A DNA stretch of 64,000 bases from contig CM057171.1 in the NCBI GenBank assembly GCA_029962745.1, forward strand, positions 19,927,034-19,991,033. The letters are read 5' to 3'. Every line of letters begins with the position of its first letter. Position 1 is the first letter of the stretch. The notes beneath the pieces are model-generated. The model saw only the letters and a program-made list of their open reading frames with translations, had not been told where the DNA came from and made no database searches. Both the position numbers and the translations under genes were made by a program. This document shows positions 49,702 to 59,699 of this stretch, piece after piece. Source of the stretch: Echinometra lucunter. Taxonomy: Eukaryota; Echinodermata; Echinoidea; Camarodonta; Echinometridae.

Positions 49702-52700
49702 TTAGGGCAGACATGACAAAAACAAGTTAAATCTTTTTTTTTAAAGATGTTCATGTTTCTTTTATTTTTTTTCTTATTTACAACTGCTTTGTTCATCTTA
49801 AAATGAAAGATCTGACAAAAGTAATCAGTTCATAGTCCACATGGCTATCTTTTCTTCTTGACTGAATATCACGGCTTTCAAAGTACGGATTGAGTAAGGG
49901 TACCGGCATGGGTGGTGTTTGGGGATTGATAAATGACAGAGAGAAAGGACTGGTATTCAAAACATCCTTTTAACTCTTAATCCATCGATCATGAATATCT
50001 CATATCAAATTTATTTTGTATGCTATACCTGTCCAAAATTGGAAGGAAAAATCCTGCGCAGGCCCATTTTCATACCTCTAACTTAAGTGAACCCTGTTCA
50101 TCGAAGCATGATTTTTTTTCAATTTTTTCATTTCATATGAAAGGTTGGTCCTTTAGCTTTCCATACATATTGACATTTTTTCATGAAATAATATATGCTC
50201 AATTTGGCAACCGTTTCAAAAGTGTTACGTTTTTTTTGAGACACACGGTATGTCTATGGTTTTCTCCCTCTCTTGTGCCCATCTAATGACAAAAGGATGC
50301 AACTCCGATTATTTTTCAAAATCAACTTTTTCTTGATTTGTGGTACTTTTTTTTATGCTCCACATAATGATAAAGAAATTGAGGTCATGTCACAGTGAGC
50401 AGAATCAGCAATTCGCCGTTTTGTAGCCATTTTGTAGCCCTTTTGAAAACAGCTACAAAATGGCGAAAAGGCTGGGAAACTGTTTTCTCATTGGAAGTAA
50501 CATAGTAAACGGCTACAAAACGGCTACAAAACAGCGAAAAAAATACACTTTGCAAATTTGGTTCACTGTGTGTGACGCCCACTTTCCAAAATATAGACAT
50601 GTCAAAAAGAAGCAGCTCCATAGATTTCCACATAAAACAGCGACATATTTTATTTTCTTCATTTACTCAGAAACTCATTCTGCAGCGTTGTTTCCTTTGT
50701 GACTGGAAGGCAGCACTGACTCCATATGCCCAGTATGGTGATCCTTGTCAGTGTCGTTACCTTTCCTATCTAGGGGGGGAAAAAATCTAATTTTAATATG
50801 GGGTTAAAAATATGTGCTTCTAGGTGTCATACCCTCCTGCATTGTACACTGATAGCAGAGATAATCTCTGCTAATCAGGGATTTCCTGAAGATAATTATT
50901 TTTTGCTTTCCGTACATCGGGCTCAGCTCCCATTTGATCATGCAGCAAGTCAATCCAAAACCAGTTTGTTATTACACCATGCATAAGAGCTGTGGGAGAA
51001 ATATACATGTATGTACAGACCTGCTGTACCTATTCCCTGTTCAACCCAGTGGCTGTCTCATTCCTCAAATATGCTTTACCTTTTGAAATTCTCCCCAACT
51101 TTATTACAGTGAAGGTCAATATTGAGTCCGAGATAAGATGGACAGTTTTGTATGCATTTTATTTGTCCATTTGTAGTCTGCGAAATATTGTCTCATTTAT
51201 AGTTTGACTTGAAACATTATGTAATATTTGAATTTTGACCCACTGACTACTGGATTTTTTCATCTGCATAGGCTTAAAGGTAGCCTGCAAGATCTCGAAA
51301 AATCCATACAACTTGACATTAGGACATGCCTTTCTGATACTGTTTGTTTAATCTTACGGTCATACGTTGCTTAAGTTATGAATATAAAATGAAAATCTGG
51401 ATACCACCCTTGAATAAGCAAGTCAGATCAACTCAAAGGCAGTAGCGCAGCCAGCTAGCTAGCTACATGTAGCTAGCTCAGTCTCGCGCAGCTCGCGGCC
51501 ACCACACGTTCTGTACATACATGTATAGCAATGTACTGTGATTCCTTTCCAATTGTCTAGTCTTTCGGAGGAGACTCTAAGCCGTCGGTCCCGTGTAAAG
51601 GAGAGTCACACCATTTGCATGTTAAAAAAACCTACTCCTCTTTTCGTAAAGAGTAGGGAAGTTATCCCGGGGAAGTAGTTAACTTATTAATTTATTACTG
51701 ATAATTTATAATCCTGTTCATATACTTTGTAAAGTCGCATTAGGGTAATTTATACTGTATTATAGTAATCTTTCCAGATTAACTGTCCGACACTTATATG
51801 ACACGCATGTGTTGGTAGTGTCGTTAATTTTTTATCAATCAATCAATCCGTGGTACGAAAAAAGAGGTACGAAAAAAGAAAGCGCTGATAAATTATCAAA
51901 GATTATTTCCTTAAAACTGAATTTCATGCTTTGTCAATTTCAGGGATAGGTTATATAAGCCTTTCTCTCGCAAATAATGACAGAGTTAGGGAACTTTCAG
52001 AATTAGGTCTGCAAAAGGGACGGGCTACAATGTACCTCTGATACAGGGGCCACCCATTTCCAGTAGCCAGTGGATTAAGCCCAGTGCACACCTTACGATC
52101 CGACTGGCTCACGACTGGTCCACGACTGAGTGAGAGGAGATGTGACGTCACAGCTCTGGTCAGTCGTGAGTCGTAGACCAGTCAGAGGCCAGTCGGAAGG
52201 GCAGTCGGAAGGATTTGACATGTCGAATCTTCACGACTGGATCACAAGAGATCGCAGGCTCAATCCATCTTCCAGCCAATTGGACATCAGTATTGATATG
52301 ACGTCAGGCATGTAAGAGAGTAAAGAGCGCATGCGCAAGTCGCAGACAGAGTAGTCGGATGGGTCTGGAATCGCAAGGTGTGCGGTGTCGAGGCTTACGA
52401 CTGCCCCAGGACTCACCTCCTCTCACCCAGTCGTGGACCAGTCGTGAGCCAGTTGGATCGTAAGGTGTGCATTGGGCTTTAAACTTCTCACTTTGGCCTA
52501 CTGAAGTACAGCTGTGTGTTATAGATTTTTATCACATAATTTCCACTATGTCTTTCTTTTTCTCTAGGTGAAGAACTGGGTGAAAGAGCTGAAGAAGATG
52601 CTAGGAAATGACATCTCATTATGTATAGCAGGTAAAAGAAAAGTTATCAAGAAAGCCTACATGTATTTTGAATGAACTGAGAATGTGTACATGTACATTC

Positions 52701-55700
52701 AAGTCAGTGTTGTGGAATAAGTTGGTATTTTACTTAGCATTTTAGTAGGCTAAATAAAATGGCTTGACTTGTTTTCACATCACATTTAAGTATTCTACTT
52801 TAGTCACTCAGTTTTAAGGCAGAATACTAATACTGATAACCACTGTTATAATACTGATAACCACAGAGGATAAAGGCATCACAATTCAAGATCCTTCTCC
52901 TCACTTATAAGGCTAAGCACGGCTTCGCACCCACATATCTCACTTCACTGATTACACCAAAAACTACTACCAGTTCCCGTTCACTTCGTTCGTCAGCACA
53001 TGCACATCTCGACCTCGCACCTGGTCCTCGCACCTGGTCCCCGCACCCGCACTAGATACGGCGATCGCGCCTTCTCAACAATTGCACCCACCCTTTGGAA
53101 CAGACTTCCTGCCCAAGTACAAGATGCCCCTTCTGCCGACGCCTTCAAGGGCAGTCTGAAGACGTTCATATTCTCTTCCTGCTTTAGTTAATTCGTTAAT
53201 ATATTTTAATTATGTATTTGAAGCTCCTTATTATGTAAATTTCTTGTATACTGTGTACTGTAATTAAACTTAAACTACAGTCATCTAAGTTATTTGAAAA
53301 TTCGCTGATAAGATATGTAATAATTTCCTTTGAATTAGAGTTAATATGATAACCAATGCATTTGTAATTAAATTTCTATTAAGGTAGGTTATTAGGGTAT
53401 ATTTGATCAATTTAGATGTATTTTATTGTAATGCTCATTGAAATGTTTATGTAATGCGCTATATAAATGTATTAAACTTTTATTTATTTATTTATGTACA
53501 TGTATGCACGGTTATAAAATCTACTTGTGTGCAGGATATCATGACTGTGTACAAATGAAAACTAGTACATTGTACATGCCTGCCCAATCAAGGCTCCCGA
53601 AATAATGCACTTAATTCTGTTCGTGGGCTGTTTTAGATTTAAGGTAAAATGCATGTACTTTGCTATAAGATTCAATTGAATACTGAAATAGGTTAAGTAT
53701 CATAATTAAAGCCAAAAAAATGAATAAAATAGTTAAAATTGTGATTTAAGTATCGGATTTGATACCGGCCCTAATGAAATCTCTATAAAAGCTATACTCT
53801 GCTTCAAAAGTTTTTATAAGTCTAGTACTATTGGGGATTCCATGGGAAGGGAATGCCATTGGGAATTCATGGTTCTGATCGTAGTTCAAAGTTTTATGTC
53901 TTATAAATTAAGCTGATTTGATTCAACTCAAGCAGCTAAAAACTTTCAGGAATGCTCTATTTCTCTTTCTGTTTTTTTTTCTTATATCGTCGTCGGTCTA
54001 ACGAACCGGCGAATAGCCAAAATTGGGTCAAAAAATCAATTTTCACTTTTTTCTATATTTGGATAGTATATGTCAGAATCTATCGAGTGGCAAAATTTCA
54101 TCGCTCAATTTCGTTTATTTTTAGAGAAATTCTGTTTTTTATATTTTTGGGTGACCGGCGAATAGCGCTTTCTGGTCTTACGAACCGGCGAATAGCCCCC
54201 TTACAATTGCTTTACACGCATTATCCCTTGTCAGCTTTTAAAATTTGTTGACCCACATACGCACATCCATACATACGCGCAACCATATTTGGAATGTGAA
54301 CGGCGAATAGCACTGTTAGGTCTTACGAACCGGCGAATAGGCGGCGAATAAGGTATGTTCAGACCGCGCGCACAAGCCTTGCGTTCTTACGAAGCGGCGA
54401 ATAAGTGGCAAATAGCCTGTGTTTCTGACCGGGTGTGTGATTTTTTTCGTTCTTACGAACCGGCGAATAGGTTTGTGAGCTTATAATTTGAGTCTTCTTT
54501 ATATGTGGTGCTTAATACAAAGATGATATTAAAATACAGTATGTTAACTCTTTTACTCTGCAGAATTGCTGGAAAAAACGATTATAAGCATATAAATTCA
54601 CCGCTCAAAAAGGTGCAAAACTTAAACACGTTTTTCTCTGAACTGTGTTTTTCCACGAGGATGGGCTATTCGCCGGTTCGTAAGACCGACAACGATATAG
54701 ACCACTCCAGCTTGTCGTTGAAGGCAGCAGGTGATCAGCCATTACTGGAGTGTCCCACTGTAGAGTTAGGAACAACAATGCAGCGCAGTTCTAACAGATT
54801 ACATACGCACTATGGGGGACACCGTAGTAATGGGGCTGCCCACATATCAGTTTTTGGATCGGTCTATACATGAGGCCTTAGTGGACCCTGTCTGCATAGA
54901 CCTTCATATAGTCCCTTCATTCTTTCCTATTTTTCATTGAAAGGTTTTTTGGAAAAGCCCCATCTTTTATTTTTTTCTACTTCTGCTTTTATTAAGAAAT
55001 TGTCTTCTTTCTTTTTTTCTTCTTGTTTTTAGGTAACAAAATTGACCTGGAGAAGCAGAGGAATGTATCAGTAGCAGATGCTGAAGCGTAAGTTTCTTTT
55101 CTTTCTTTCTTCTTATTTCACTTTCCCATACATGTACATGTTTCTTACGTAATGTTTAGTAGACATGCTACATTGTATTGTTGTACAGCTTAGTGGAACG
55201 GAGAAAAGACGTGTAAAGAGCATAATGTGCATATTGGTGTACGTATTGTTTGCATTCCGGACACGTCTTTTTGCACTACTCTCTTTCAAAGCTACGTGGT
55301 TAAGTGGTTAAATGGTTGGTTACTTTACCTGAGCGCTATTAGGAAAGCATGTGTATGCGTGTTAGTAAGCAACCAGGGGACCGACAGCTTTAAGTCCCCT
55401 CCAAAGGACTTGGTAATGAGGGTTAATACCTTACCAAAAGGCATTCGTGCATTTACTTGGTTTCGAACCCGGGTACTCCGTTACGAGACCACTGCTCTAT
55501 CCACTGAGCCATACCGCCTCCTCATGGTGACTTGAAAAAAAAAAAATAGTGACAGTCATAACCCTAACGTATTGAAGATAATTGAAATCTTGGTATTTTC
55601 ATTGGTGTTTGTGGTTTTTTTATGCCTCCGCCCACCTTAGGTGGTGCCGGAGTCATTATGTTTTCGGGTTGTCAGAGGTCAAAGGTCATAGAGGTCATTA

Positions 55701-57423
55701 TGTACATAGAAATGGTACATTCTCACAATAACTCAGTAACCATTTGACGGACCAACTTCAAACTTGGCTCATGTATGCAAATGGGAGGGACAATGATCTG
55801 ATTAGATTTTGGGGTCACAAAGTCAAAGGTCAAGGTCAAAGATGTCATTGTATAAAGGAAACTAAATCAACATGAATGTGTCATATATTTCCGATCTGGC
55901 AATGGCAGAGGCATAAATTTCGACCGTGCATGGTTGAGGATTCATCTAGTCTGATTCTGTTATGAGTTATTATTATCATGATAGAATTTATGGTTATCAA
56001 AATAGAGTAATTTTATACGGGTGTAATTCATTTTCTTATCCCATTTATGTTTTGATATTGTTTTCAATATTCTTGAGCTTTTGCTGGTAATCACTTTTGA
56101 TGGAGACTGAGCCATTCAGATTCAAAGAATTTTCTATTCTGTTCAATTCAATTGTTGTTTATTAGGATCAAAATCAGATGACAAAGGTTGCAACACCATT
56201 GTTGTCATATTAACACTAAAAACCTGAAAAACAACACACATTGTATAACAAGTATAAATAATGATTTTGTGAGCATTATTGTACATTTAAAGGAAACATA
56301 AATAATGTAGTTGGAGAATAAGCTGTTGGGAATTTTATTGTAGCATGTTTTCATTTTTCGTTTTTATTTATGATTTTGCATCCTTCCACCTTGCAGGTAT
56401 GCTGCATCAGTTGGAGCAAAACACTTTCACACATCAGCAAAACTCAACAAAGGCATAGAGGAAATGTTCCTGGATCTTAGCAAAAGTGAGTGTGAAATAT
56501 TGCGTAGGGCTGTAAGAAAAGAAAGCTAAATTTTCTATTACTTAGTTTTAACAATATACATGTATAATGCAATTTTTAACAAATTATTCATTTCATTTCT
56601 TTTATTCATTCTTTGGTTTAAAAGCGCATAGAAAAATAAATCAATGAGGGCTCAATACTTACAGGCACCGAGGTGAAATAGGGCTCCAAAATTAAGTTCT
56701 GGGTGACCCACTCTCAAAGTGAATAATTTTCAACACATGGCTCAATACATTTGGATCCCAGAATTTCAGTCTAGGCCCTTTACCAATGTGTGTTTATAAA
56801 TGTACAGCAATATAACAACAAATAGAAATATTATTTGCACTCTTCAACAATTCATTATGAATTTCTTTAATTCAGTTAATCATATTAGAATTCCTATTCA
56901 GAGATGACTTTAAACTTTCAAAGGGGGCATGATGCATATGCAATATATTTTGCCTTTTCTTTTTCCCATGATATGTTCATGTGCATAGGACTGAGTGTAA
57001 TAGTGCATATTTATCTGTTCAGCCTTGAGACATATGCTTGGAATGTGTTGTGGCATCTAACAAATCCTTTATTTCATCATTATCATTGATGCAGCTAGCC
57101 CTCACCGTTCCCTTACCATGTTTGTGACCCCTGAGCTTCTGTAATTACCATCAAAAGTCTTCAGACAGTCTCCCAACTTGGGGCTTGAAAGTTTGAAAAT
57201 ACCACCTGAGAAAAAAAAAAGGGAAGGCTTGCTAATAACTCTACTTTCTTACTCTCTGCTTGCTAATAATCTGTTTGTTTGTTCTTGTTTTGCTGTTATA
57301 GGAATGTTAGAAACAACAAACTTCCTTGACGATGGGGCAGGAAGCAGTAGCAGAGCTTCTAAACACAAAAGCGTAACGATAGTAGAAGATGCAGAGGAGC
57401 CCAAGAGTGGGGGATGCTGCTAG
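44171..57423 (+). CDS. RAB21: RAB21 small GTPase (7 coding exons, 209 aa)
   Basis: Coding exons: 44171-44302, 47933-47992, 48477-48584, 52568-52631, 55033-55087, 56397-56485, 57302-57423. All introns are GT-AG and phases join to 630 nt. RAB21 is an early-endosomal Rab GTPase known in animals for integrin and receptor trafficking. The P-loop is GEGCVGKT (17-24), switch I HITTLQ (39-44), switch [11 protein letters not shown] (64-72), nucleotide-specificity motifs GNKID (122-126) and SAK (153-155). The C-terminus SGGCC ends in a double cysteine for geranylgeranylation. [26 protein letters not shown] and [19 protein letters not shown] are hallmarks of RAB21 rather than other Rabs. Residue 62 is Asp where the human protein has Ala. 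The N-terminus lacks the glycine/alanine-rich run of mammals. The hypervariable tail (about 171-205) is diverged, as expected. Confidence 0.96.
44657..45205. mobile_element. Nested palindromic elements in RAB21 intron 1
   Basis: An inner fold-back has arms 44821-44889 and 44891-44959 (TTTACGGCCCCACCAAACGG facing CCGTTTGGTGGGGCCGCAAA), with TGGGGCTGATGG at the centre. An outer pair reads TATCGTGTTTCAGGCCCCAC (44661-44680) and GTGGGGCCTGAAACACAATT (45173-45192). The string CATCAGCCCC or its complement recurs at least five times. Read as one element with repeated subterminal motifs or one inserted in another. No transposase ORF. Confidence 0.7.
45768..45981. mobile_element. Poly-G/poly-C ended inverted-repeat element (RAB21 intron 1)
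   Basis: Starts CCAGGACCGGATCCAG, with poly-G (45799-45812) shortly inside; ends in poly-C (45943-45960) then GATCAGCTCCTGGCCCCTGG. The termini are only roughly inverted and no target duplication is clear. G-run and C-run facing each other make a strong fold-back. Confidence 0.5.
46001..46640. mobile_element. Element with GACC..AGTTCGCGCA ends (RAB21 intron 1)
   Basis: The left end GGGGACCATAGTTCGCGCAC (46001-46020) and right end TGCGCGAAGTTAGGTCAC (about 46619-46636) are inverted with two or three mismatches. An internal copy GACCTAACTTCGCGCACG occurs at 46243-46260. The repeated motif suggests a non-autonomous transposon of about 640 bp. No transposase ORF. Confidence 0.5.
46640..46830. 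repeat. TACATGTA-rich cluster
   Basis: The palindrome ACATGTA and variants occur repeatedly, for example ACATGTACATACATGTACAT near 46803-46822. The same octamer is scattered throughout RAB21 introns, TSG101 introns and spacers. Confidence 0.7.
47619..47695. repeat. Dispersed repeat, copy 1 (RAB21 intron 1)
   Basis: GACAAAAGGAAGCGACTCTG then TTCAAAATGGACTTTTTCAT; directly repeated, about 80% similar by eye, at 50289-50365 in intron 3. Confidence 0.55.
48069..48440. repeat. (ATT/ATC)n microsatellite in RAB21 intron 2
   Basis: About 370 bp of ATT and ATC triplets filling most of the 484-bp intron and ending just before the polypyrimidine tract of exon 3. Long ORFs on both strands encode only Ile, Tyr/His, Asn/Asp or Met/Ile repeats. 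Confidence 0.97.
48609..48930. mobile_element. Inverted-repeat element in RAB21 intron 3
   Basis: A 17-bp perfect pair, GAAGGCCGACCTAAGCA (48647-48663) and TGCTTAGGTCGGCCTTC (48885-48901), is extended outward by weaker pairing from AGGCCCC near 48610 to GGGGCCT near 48926. The interior has GCGCAT repeats. It begins 25 bp after the exon 3 donor. Confidence 0.65.
49241..49283. repeat. Poly-C then (CA)n
   Basis: Eighteen C followed by a CA/CG dinucleotide array, inside the loop of the large fold-back. Confidence 0.9.
49617..49702. repeat. (CA)n / (CG)n microsatellite
   Basis: Alternating purine-pyrimidine array including CGCGCGCG near 49665-49676; a potential Z-DNA-forming stretch. Confidence 0.9.
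50289..50365. repeat. Dispersed repeat, copy 2 (RAB21 intron 3)
   Basis: Direct copy of the sequence at 47619-47695. Confidence 0.55.
51440..51850 (+). mobile_element. Possible SINE-like repeat
   Basis: Contains GACTCTAAGCCGTCGGTCCC (51570-51589), closely matched on the opposite strand within the tRNA-headed repeat at 55290-55527, and ends in an AATCAATCAATC tail near 51836-51848. The 5' part has a CTAGCTAGCTACATGTAGCT palindrome and no clear tRNA head. Boundaries approximate. Confidence 0.35.
52075..52482. mobile_element. Long-TIR MITE in RAB21 intron 3
   Basis: About 408 bp with terminal inverted repeats of some 60 bp: GCCCAGTGCACACCTTACGA at the left and its near-complement TCGTAAGGTGTGCATTGGGC at the right, continuing inward with CTGGCTCACGACTGGTCCAC. 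Flanking TTAA-like sequence (TTAAGCCC / GGGCTTTAA) would suit a TTAA-specific piggyBac-type element, but register is ambiguous. The ORFs inside (52130-52315, 52231-52416) are not recognisable. Confidence 0.75.
52866..53490 (+). mobile_element. 5'-truncated LINE: end of reverse-transcriptase ORF plus 3' tail
   Basis: In RAB21 intron 4. The translation reads [17 protein letters not shown], then [20 protein letters not shown], then [20 protein letters not shown] and a stop at 53189-53191. This is the typical C-terminal end of a CR1/L2-type (Jockey-superfamily) LINE ORF2. A 13-bp tandem duplication (CTCGCACCTGGTC twice, 53014-53026 and 53027-53039) breaks the frame, so it is dead. A 3' UTR follows, ending GCGCTATATAAATGTATTAA and an ATTT-repeat tail near 53480-53495. 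Everything 5' of this segment is missing, as in ordinary truncated LINE insertions. Confidence 0.8.
53983..54699. mobile_element. TIR transposon with repeated CCGGCGAATAG motif (RAB21 intron 4)
   Basis: A 717-bp element. The ends TATATCGTCGTCGGTCTAAC (53983-54002) and GTAAGACCGACAACGATATA (54680-54699) are inverted, continuing inward with ACGAACCGGCGAATAGCC and its complement, about 36 bp in all. A TA duplication is compatible with the termini (TA then TATCGT). The motif GAACCGGCGAATAG or a close variant recurs internally at about 54152, 54181, 54299, 54324, 54390 and 54456, with a shorter GCGGCGAATA at 54343. No transposase ORF. Confidence 0.8.
55290..55527 (-). mobile_element. tRNA-derived SINE (RAB21 intron 5)
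   Basis: On the minus strand a tRNA-like head contains TGGCTCAGTGGATAGAGC (A box, about 55494-55511) and GGGTTCGAA (B box, about 55462-55470), with an anticodon-loop-like CTCGTAA between them. The T stem does not pair after the B box and the acceptor ends do not match, so this is not a functional tRNA. The body contains GGGGACTTAAAGCTGTCGGT, shared with the repeat at 51440-51850. The strand-downstream end is not sharply defined. Confidence 0.7.
55618..55917. mobile_element. MITE with TTTATGCCTC ends (RAB21 intron 5)
   Basis: A 300-bp element with 10-bp ends TTTATGCCTC and GAGGCATAAA. The left end continues CGCCCACCTTAGGTGGTGCC, a small hairpin, and the interior has GGTCAAAGGTCA direct repeats (near 55676 and 55829). 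No ORF and no clear target duplication. Confidence 0.65.
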
Positions 57424-57670
57424 TATACGTAGCTTGCTGTGGAAGCAACAGTAGAGGGCGCAGTTCATACATTTGTGAAATGTACTTCTTGGATGGGCTT
57501 ATCCTTAATGTGTTTCTTCCCTAGGTTGGTGTGTAGTTCACCTTCCTTGGATGGTTGTAAGATCAGATATCTTGAAGGAACCTTGAGCCTTGCTCAGATT
57601 AAGTGTGGTAAATAACAAAACCTGAATCCATGGCAAAAAGAAAGACCATTGTAGATGTAAATGAATGGCA

Positions 57671-57676
57671 AATAAA
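57671..57676 (+). terminator. RAB21: AATAAA, candidate proximal poly(A) signal of RAB21
   Basis: Exact AATAAA 248 bp after the stop codon. Confidence 0.45.
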
Positions 57677-57839
57677 GATGATGAATTTACTTTTAAAAGG
57701 GTATTGCCTTTGCAGCTATTGCCAATTGAAGTAGGGCTTGATTTTAAAAATACATGAAAATGAGCTTACAGAGCATGTTCATACATGTACATGTAAGTAA
57801 CTTGTGTCAAGAATCTCAAAACAAAAATGTTTTAAGTGT

Positions 57840-58022
57840 CACTTTTCCAGTCTTAAGTGAAAAAATATCTCCATGCAGGAAAATATTGGCTTATTTATAT
57901 GGTAAAAAAAAAAAATGCTATACACCATGCGCCACTTTTCCAATCTTACGCGAAAAAAATATCTCTCTGCATGAAAATATTAGCTGATATATGGCAAAAA
58001 AAATGCTATACACAATGCGTCT
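57840..58022. repeat. About 90-bp tandem duplication in RAB21 3' flank
   Basis: Two units, each with ACTTTTCCA(G/A)TCTTA, AAAAATATCTC, GAAAATATT and AATGCTATACAC(C/A)ATGCG, at about 57840-57934 and 57935-58022. Confidence 0.85.
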
Positions 58023-58258
58023 CCTCATTGCTGTCATGTGTATATCAGTCAGAGACTTCATGTTTACATCAGTGTATCTCACTGTTGGAATTTCCTAGGC
58101 CTTTTACCATACTTTGTCTGAACTAGACTTAGATTACCGTATCAAGATACGTACCACATGTATGGCTTATATACAGAAATATGACTATGTGTACTTGCAT
58201 TTCTTCACGTTTATTGGTACATATATTTGTGTTGCCACAACGTTTGTGGAGATTGTTC

Positions 58259-58264
58259 AATAAA
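58259..58264 (+). terminator. RAB21: AATAAA, second candidate poly(A) signal of RAB21
   Basis: Exact AATAAA in TTCAATAAATCC, about 835 bp after the stop codon. Confidence 0.35.
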
Positions 58265-58618
58265 TCCTCCGTTCTTCTGCAAGGAAAACTTCACCTAAGT
58301 TAAGTTTAACATGTACGTGTAATATTGTGGCTTGCGCTTGTTGAGGAATCTTCTTCAATATGACATTTGCATTTAAACTTCATTTCGATTTTGACATTCA
58401 TACAAAGTAAGTAGCATGTTGTGTAGTTGCATTCAGTCTTGTCAAGCAACTCTTGAGAGCAGTTTTGGTTTTGATTTCCGATTCTATAATTGTTTAGTAC
58501 ATGTAGGTAAGTGTTATTTCATTTGCATAATTGATTATGTGATTATTGTTTTGTTTGTATGTGTTCCCAGTCCCTTTGTTCCTTGTCTTCAGTGTGGAAA
58601 CCGTTCACAAATGTAGAG

Positions 58619-58687
58619 AACCCATTGCCTGCAGTGACCCTGTATTAAGCCTATGGGAATGAAAGAATTCAGTAGTCATTGGGTTAA
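58619..58687. mobile_element. Small ACCCATTG...CATTGGGTTAA repeat
   Basis: A short element with ends ACCCATTG and ATTGGGTTAA and the internal segment AAGAATTCAGTAGTCA shared with 60285-60371. Confidence 0.5.
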
Positions 58688-58699
58688 TACTTTGAGGGC

Positions 58700-59657
58700 A
58701 AGCAATTACTAGTTTGCAGGCCAAACCCTGGTCTATAACAAAAAATTATAGAGGTCTGAGTAGGAGACTAAAGGAGGTCAGTGGGGATCGTGTACTACAC
58801 ATGTAGCTGCTCTAGACCTCTAGAGCCATTAGGCAGTCCTGCTAGGCTTCTCTCAAAGACGTAATGCTTTTCAATAAAGTGCCAATTAAGATATTAGGCG
58901 ACATTGTGGCACCACATTTTTAGTGTTCAGATATGGCGCTACACGGTGGCACCACATATGTTCATGAACGCGCATTAAAGCGTCGCCTCTCAAATTAAAG
59001 ACAACTTTGTCAAAACTTGCACAGACTGTCTCATGACAACATATTTTGCGCTAACTTTTTAGGATTTTGATTGGTGCACATTTTTTTTGTAGCCAGGCAG
59101 CAAACAAAAATGTGTCCTGCCTCGGCGTCCTTATTTTGTCGCCTCATACCCCTAGACTTGTACACAGAAATGTTGCAGGGATTTTGTGGTGCCACAATGT
59201 CTTCTCATACATGTATCTGAACAGGCCTTAGGGGTCTGCGTCTGCATACTAGGCGATTACAGTAGCATTTATGTTGTATTTTGTTTAAATATCAATCAAA
59301 TTGATGCGATCTCCTGAAAAAGTTTACAGAGTTTATTCAGATTTTATTATAAACTTGGCTATTTAGATATCAATTGAGCTGGAGCTTCTGTGTTAAACTC
59401 TTCCAGTGTTCTTGTTTCTTAGTCCTTGGTTACTTAGGTTCAATTCCAATTGGAAAGTTTGTGGCTCAAAAGTGAAGTGAATTTTATGTTTACAATCAAA
59501 GTTCTGTGAAGTGTTTAAGAAAATGTTTTCAGCCCATCCCTTTTGTGTGTAAGTTGTAAGAAGACACTTCCTTCAAATGCATGAAGGAGTCTCACTCGAT
59601 ATTATACAGTCAGACCTGCTTTGACAACGACCTGTATAAAAAGATCACAATTTTCTT

Positions 59658-59699
<42 letters not shown>

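Larger units (their letters stand above)
48950..50190. mobile_element. Large fold-back: two about 290-bp inverted arms in RAB21 intron 3
   Basis: Left arm 48950-49240 and right arm 49911-50190 are inverted copies of each other, about 85-90% by eye. Matching landmarks: GGACCAACCTTTCATATGAT (left) and CATATGAAAGGTTGGTCC (right); ACTTAAGTTAGAGGTATGAA and its complement; CCTGCGCAGGATTTTTCCTT and its complement; GATATTCATGATCGATGGAT and its complement. The loop of about 670 bp holds a poly-C run and CA microsatellites. No ORF of note. It could be a fold-back transposon or an inverted duplication. Confidence 0.8.
57424..58300 (+). other. RAB21: RAB21 proximal 3' UTR
   Basis: Continuous with the last coding exon. 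Holds two AATAAA signals and a two-unit repeat of about 90 bp (57840-58022). The true transcript end is not determinable here. Confidence 0.5.

Noticed and set aside
55455..55527. A functional tRNA gene (anticodon CGT-like)
   Set aside because: A and B boxes are good, but acceptor and T stems do not pair; a SINE head fits better.
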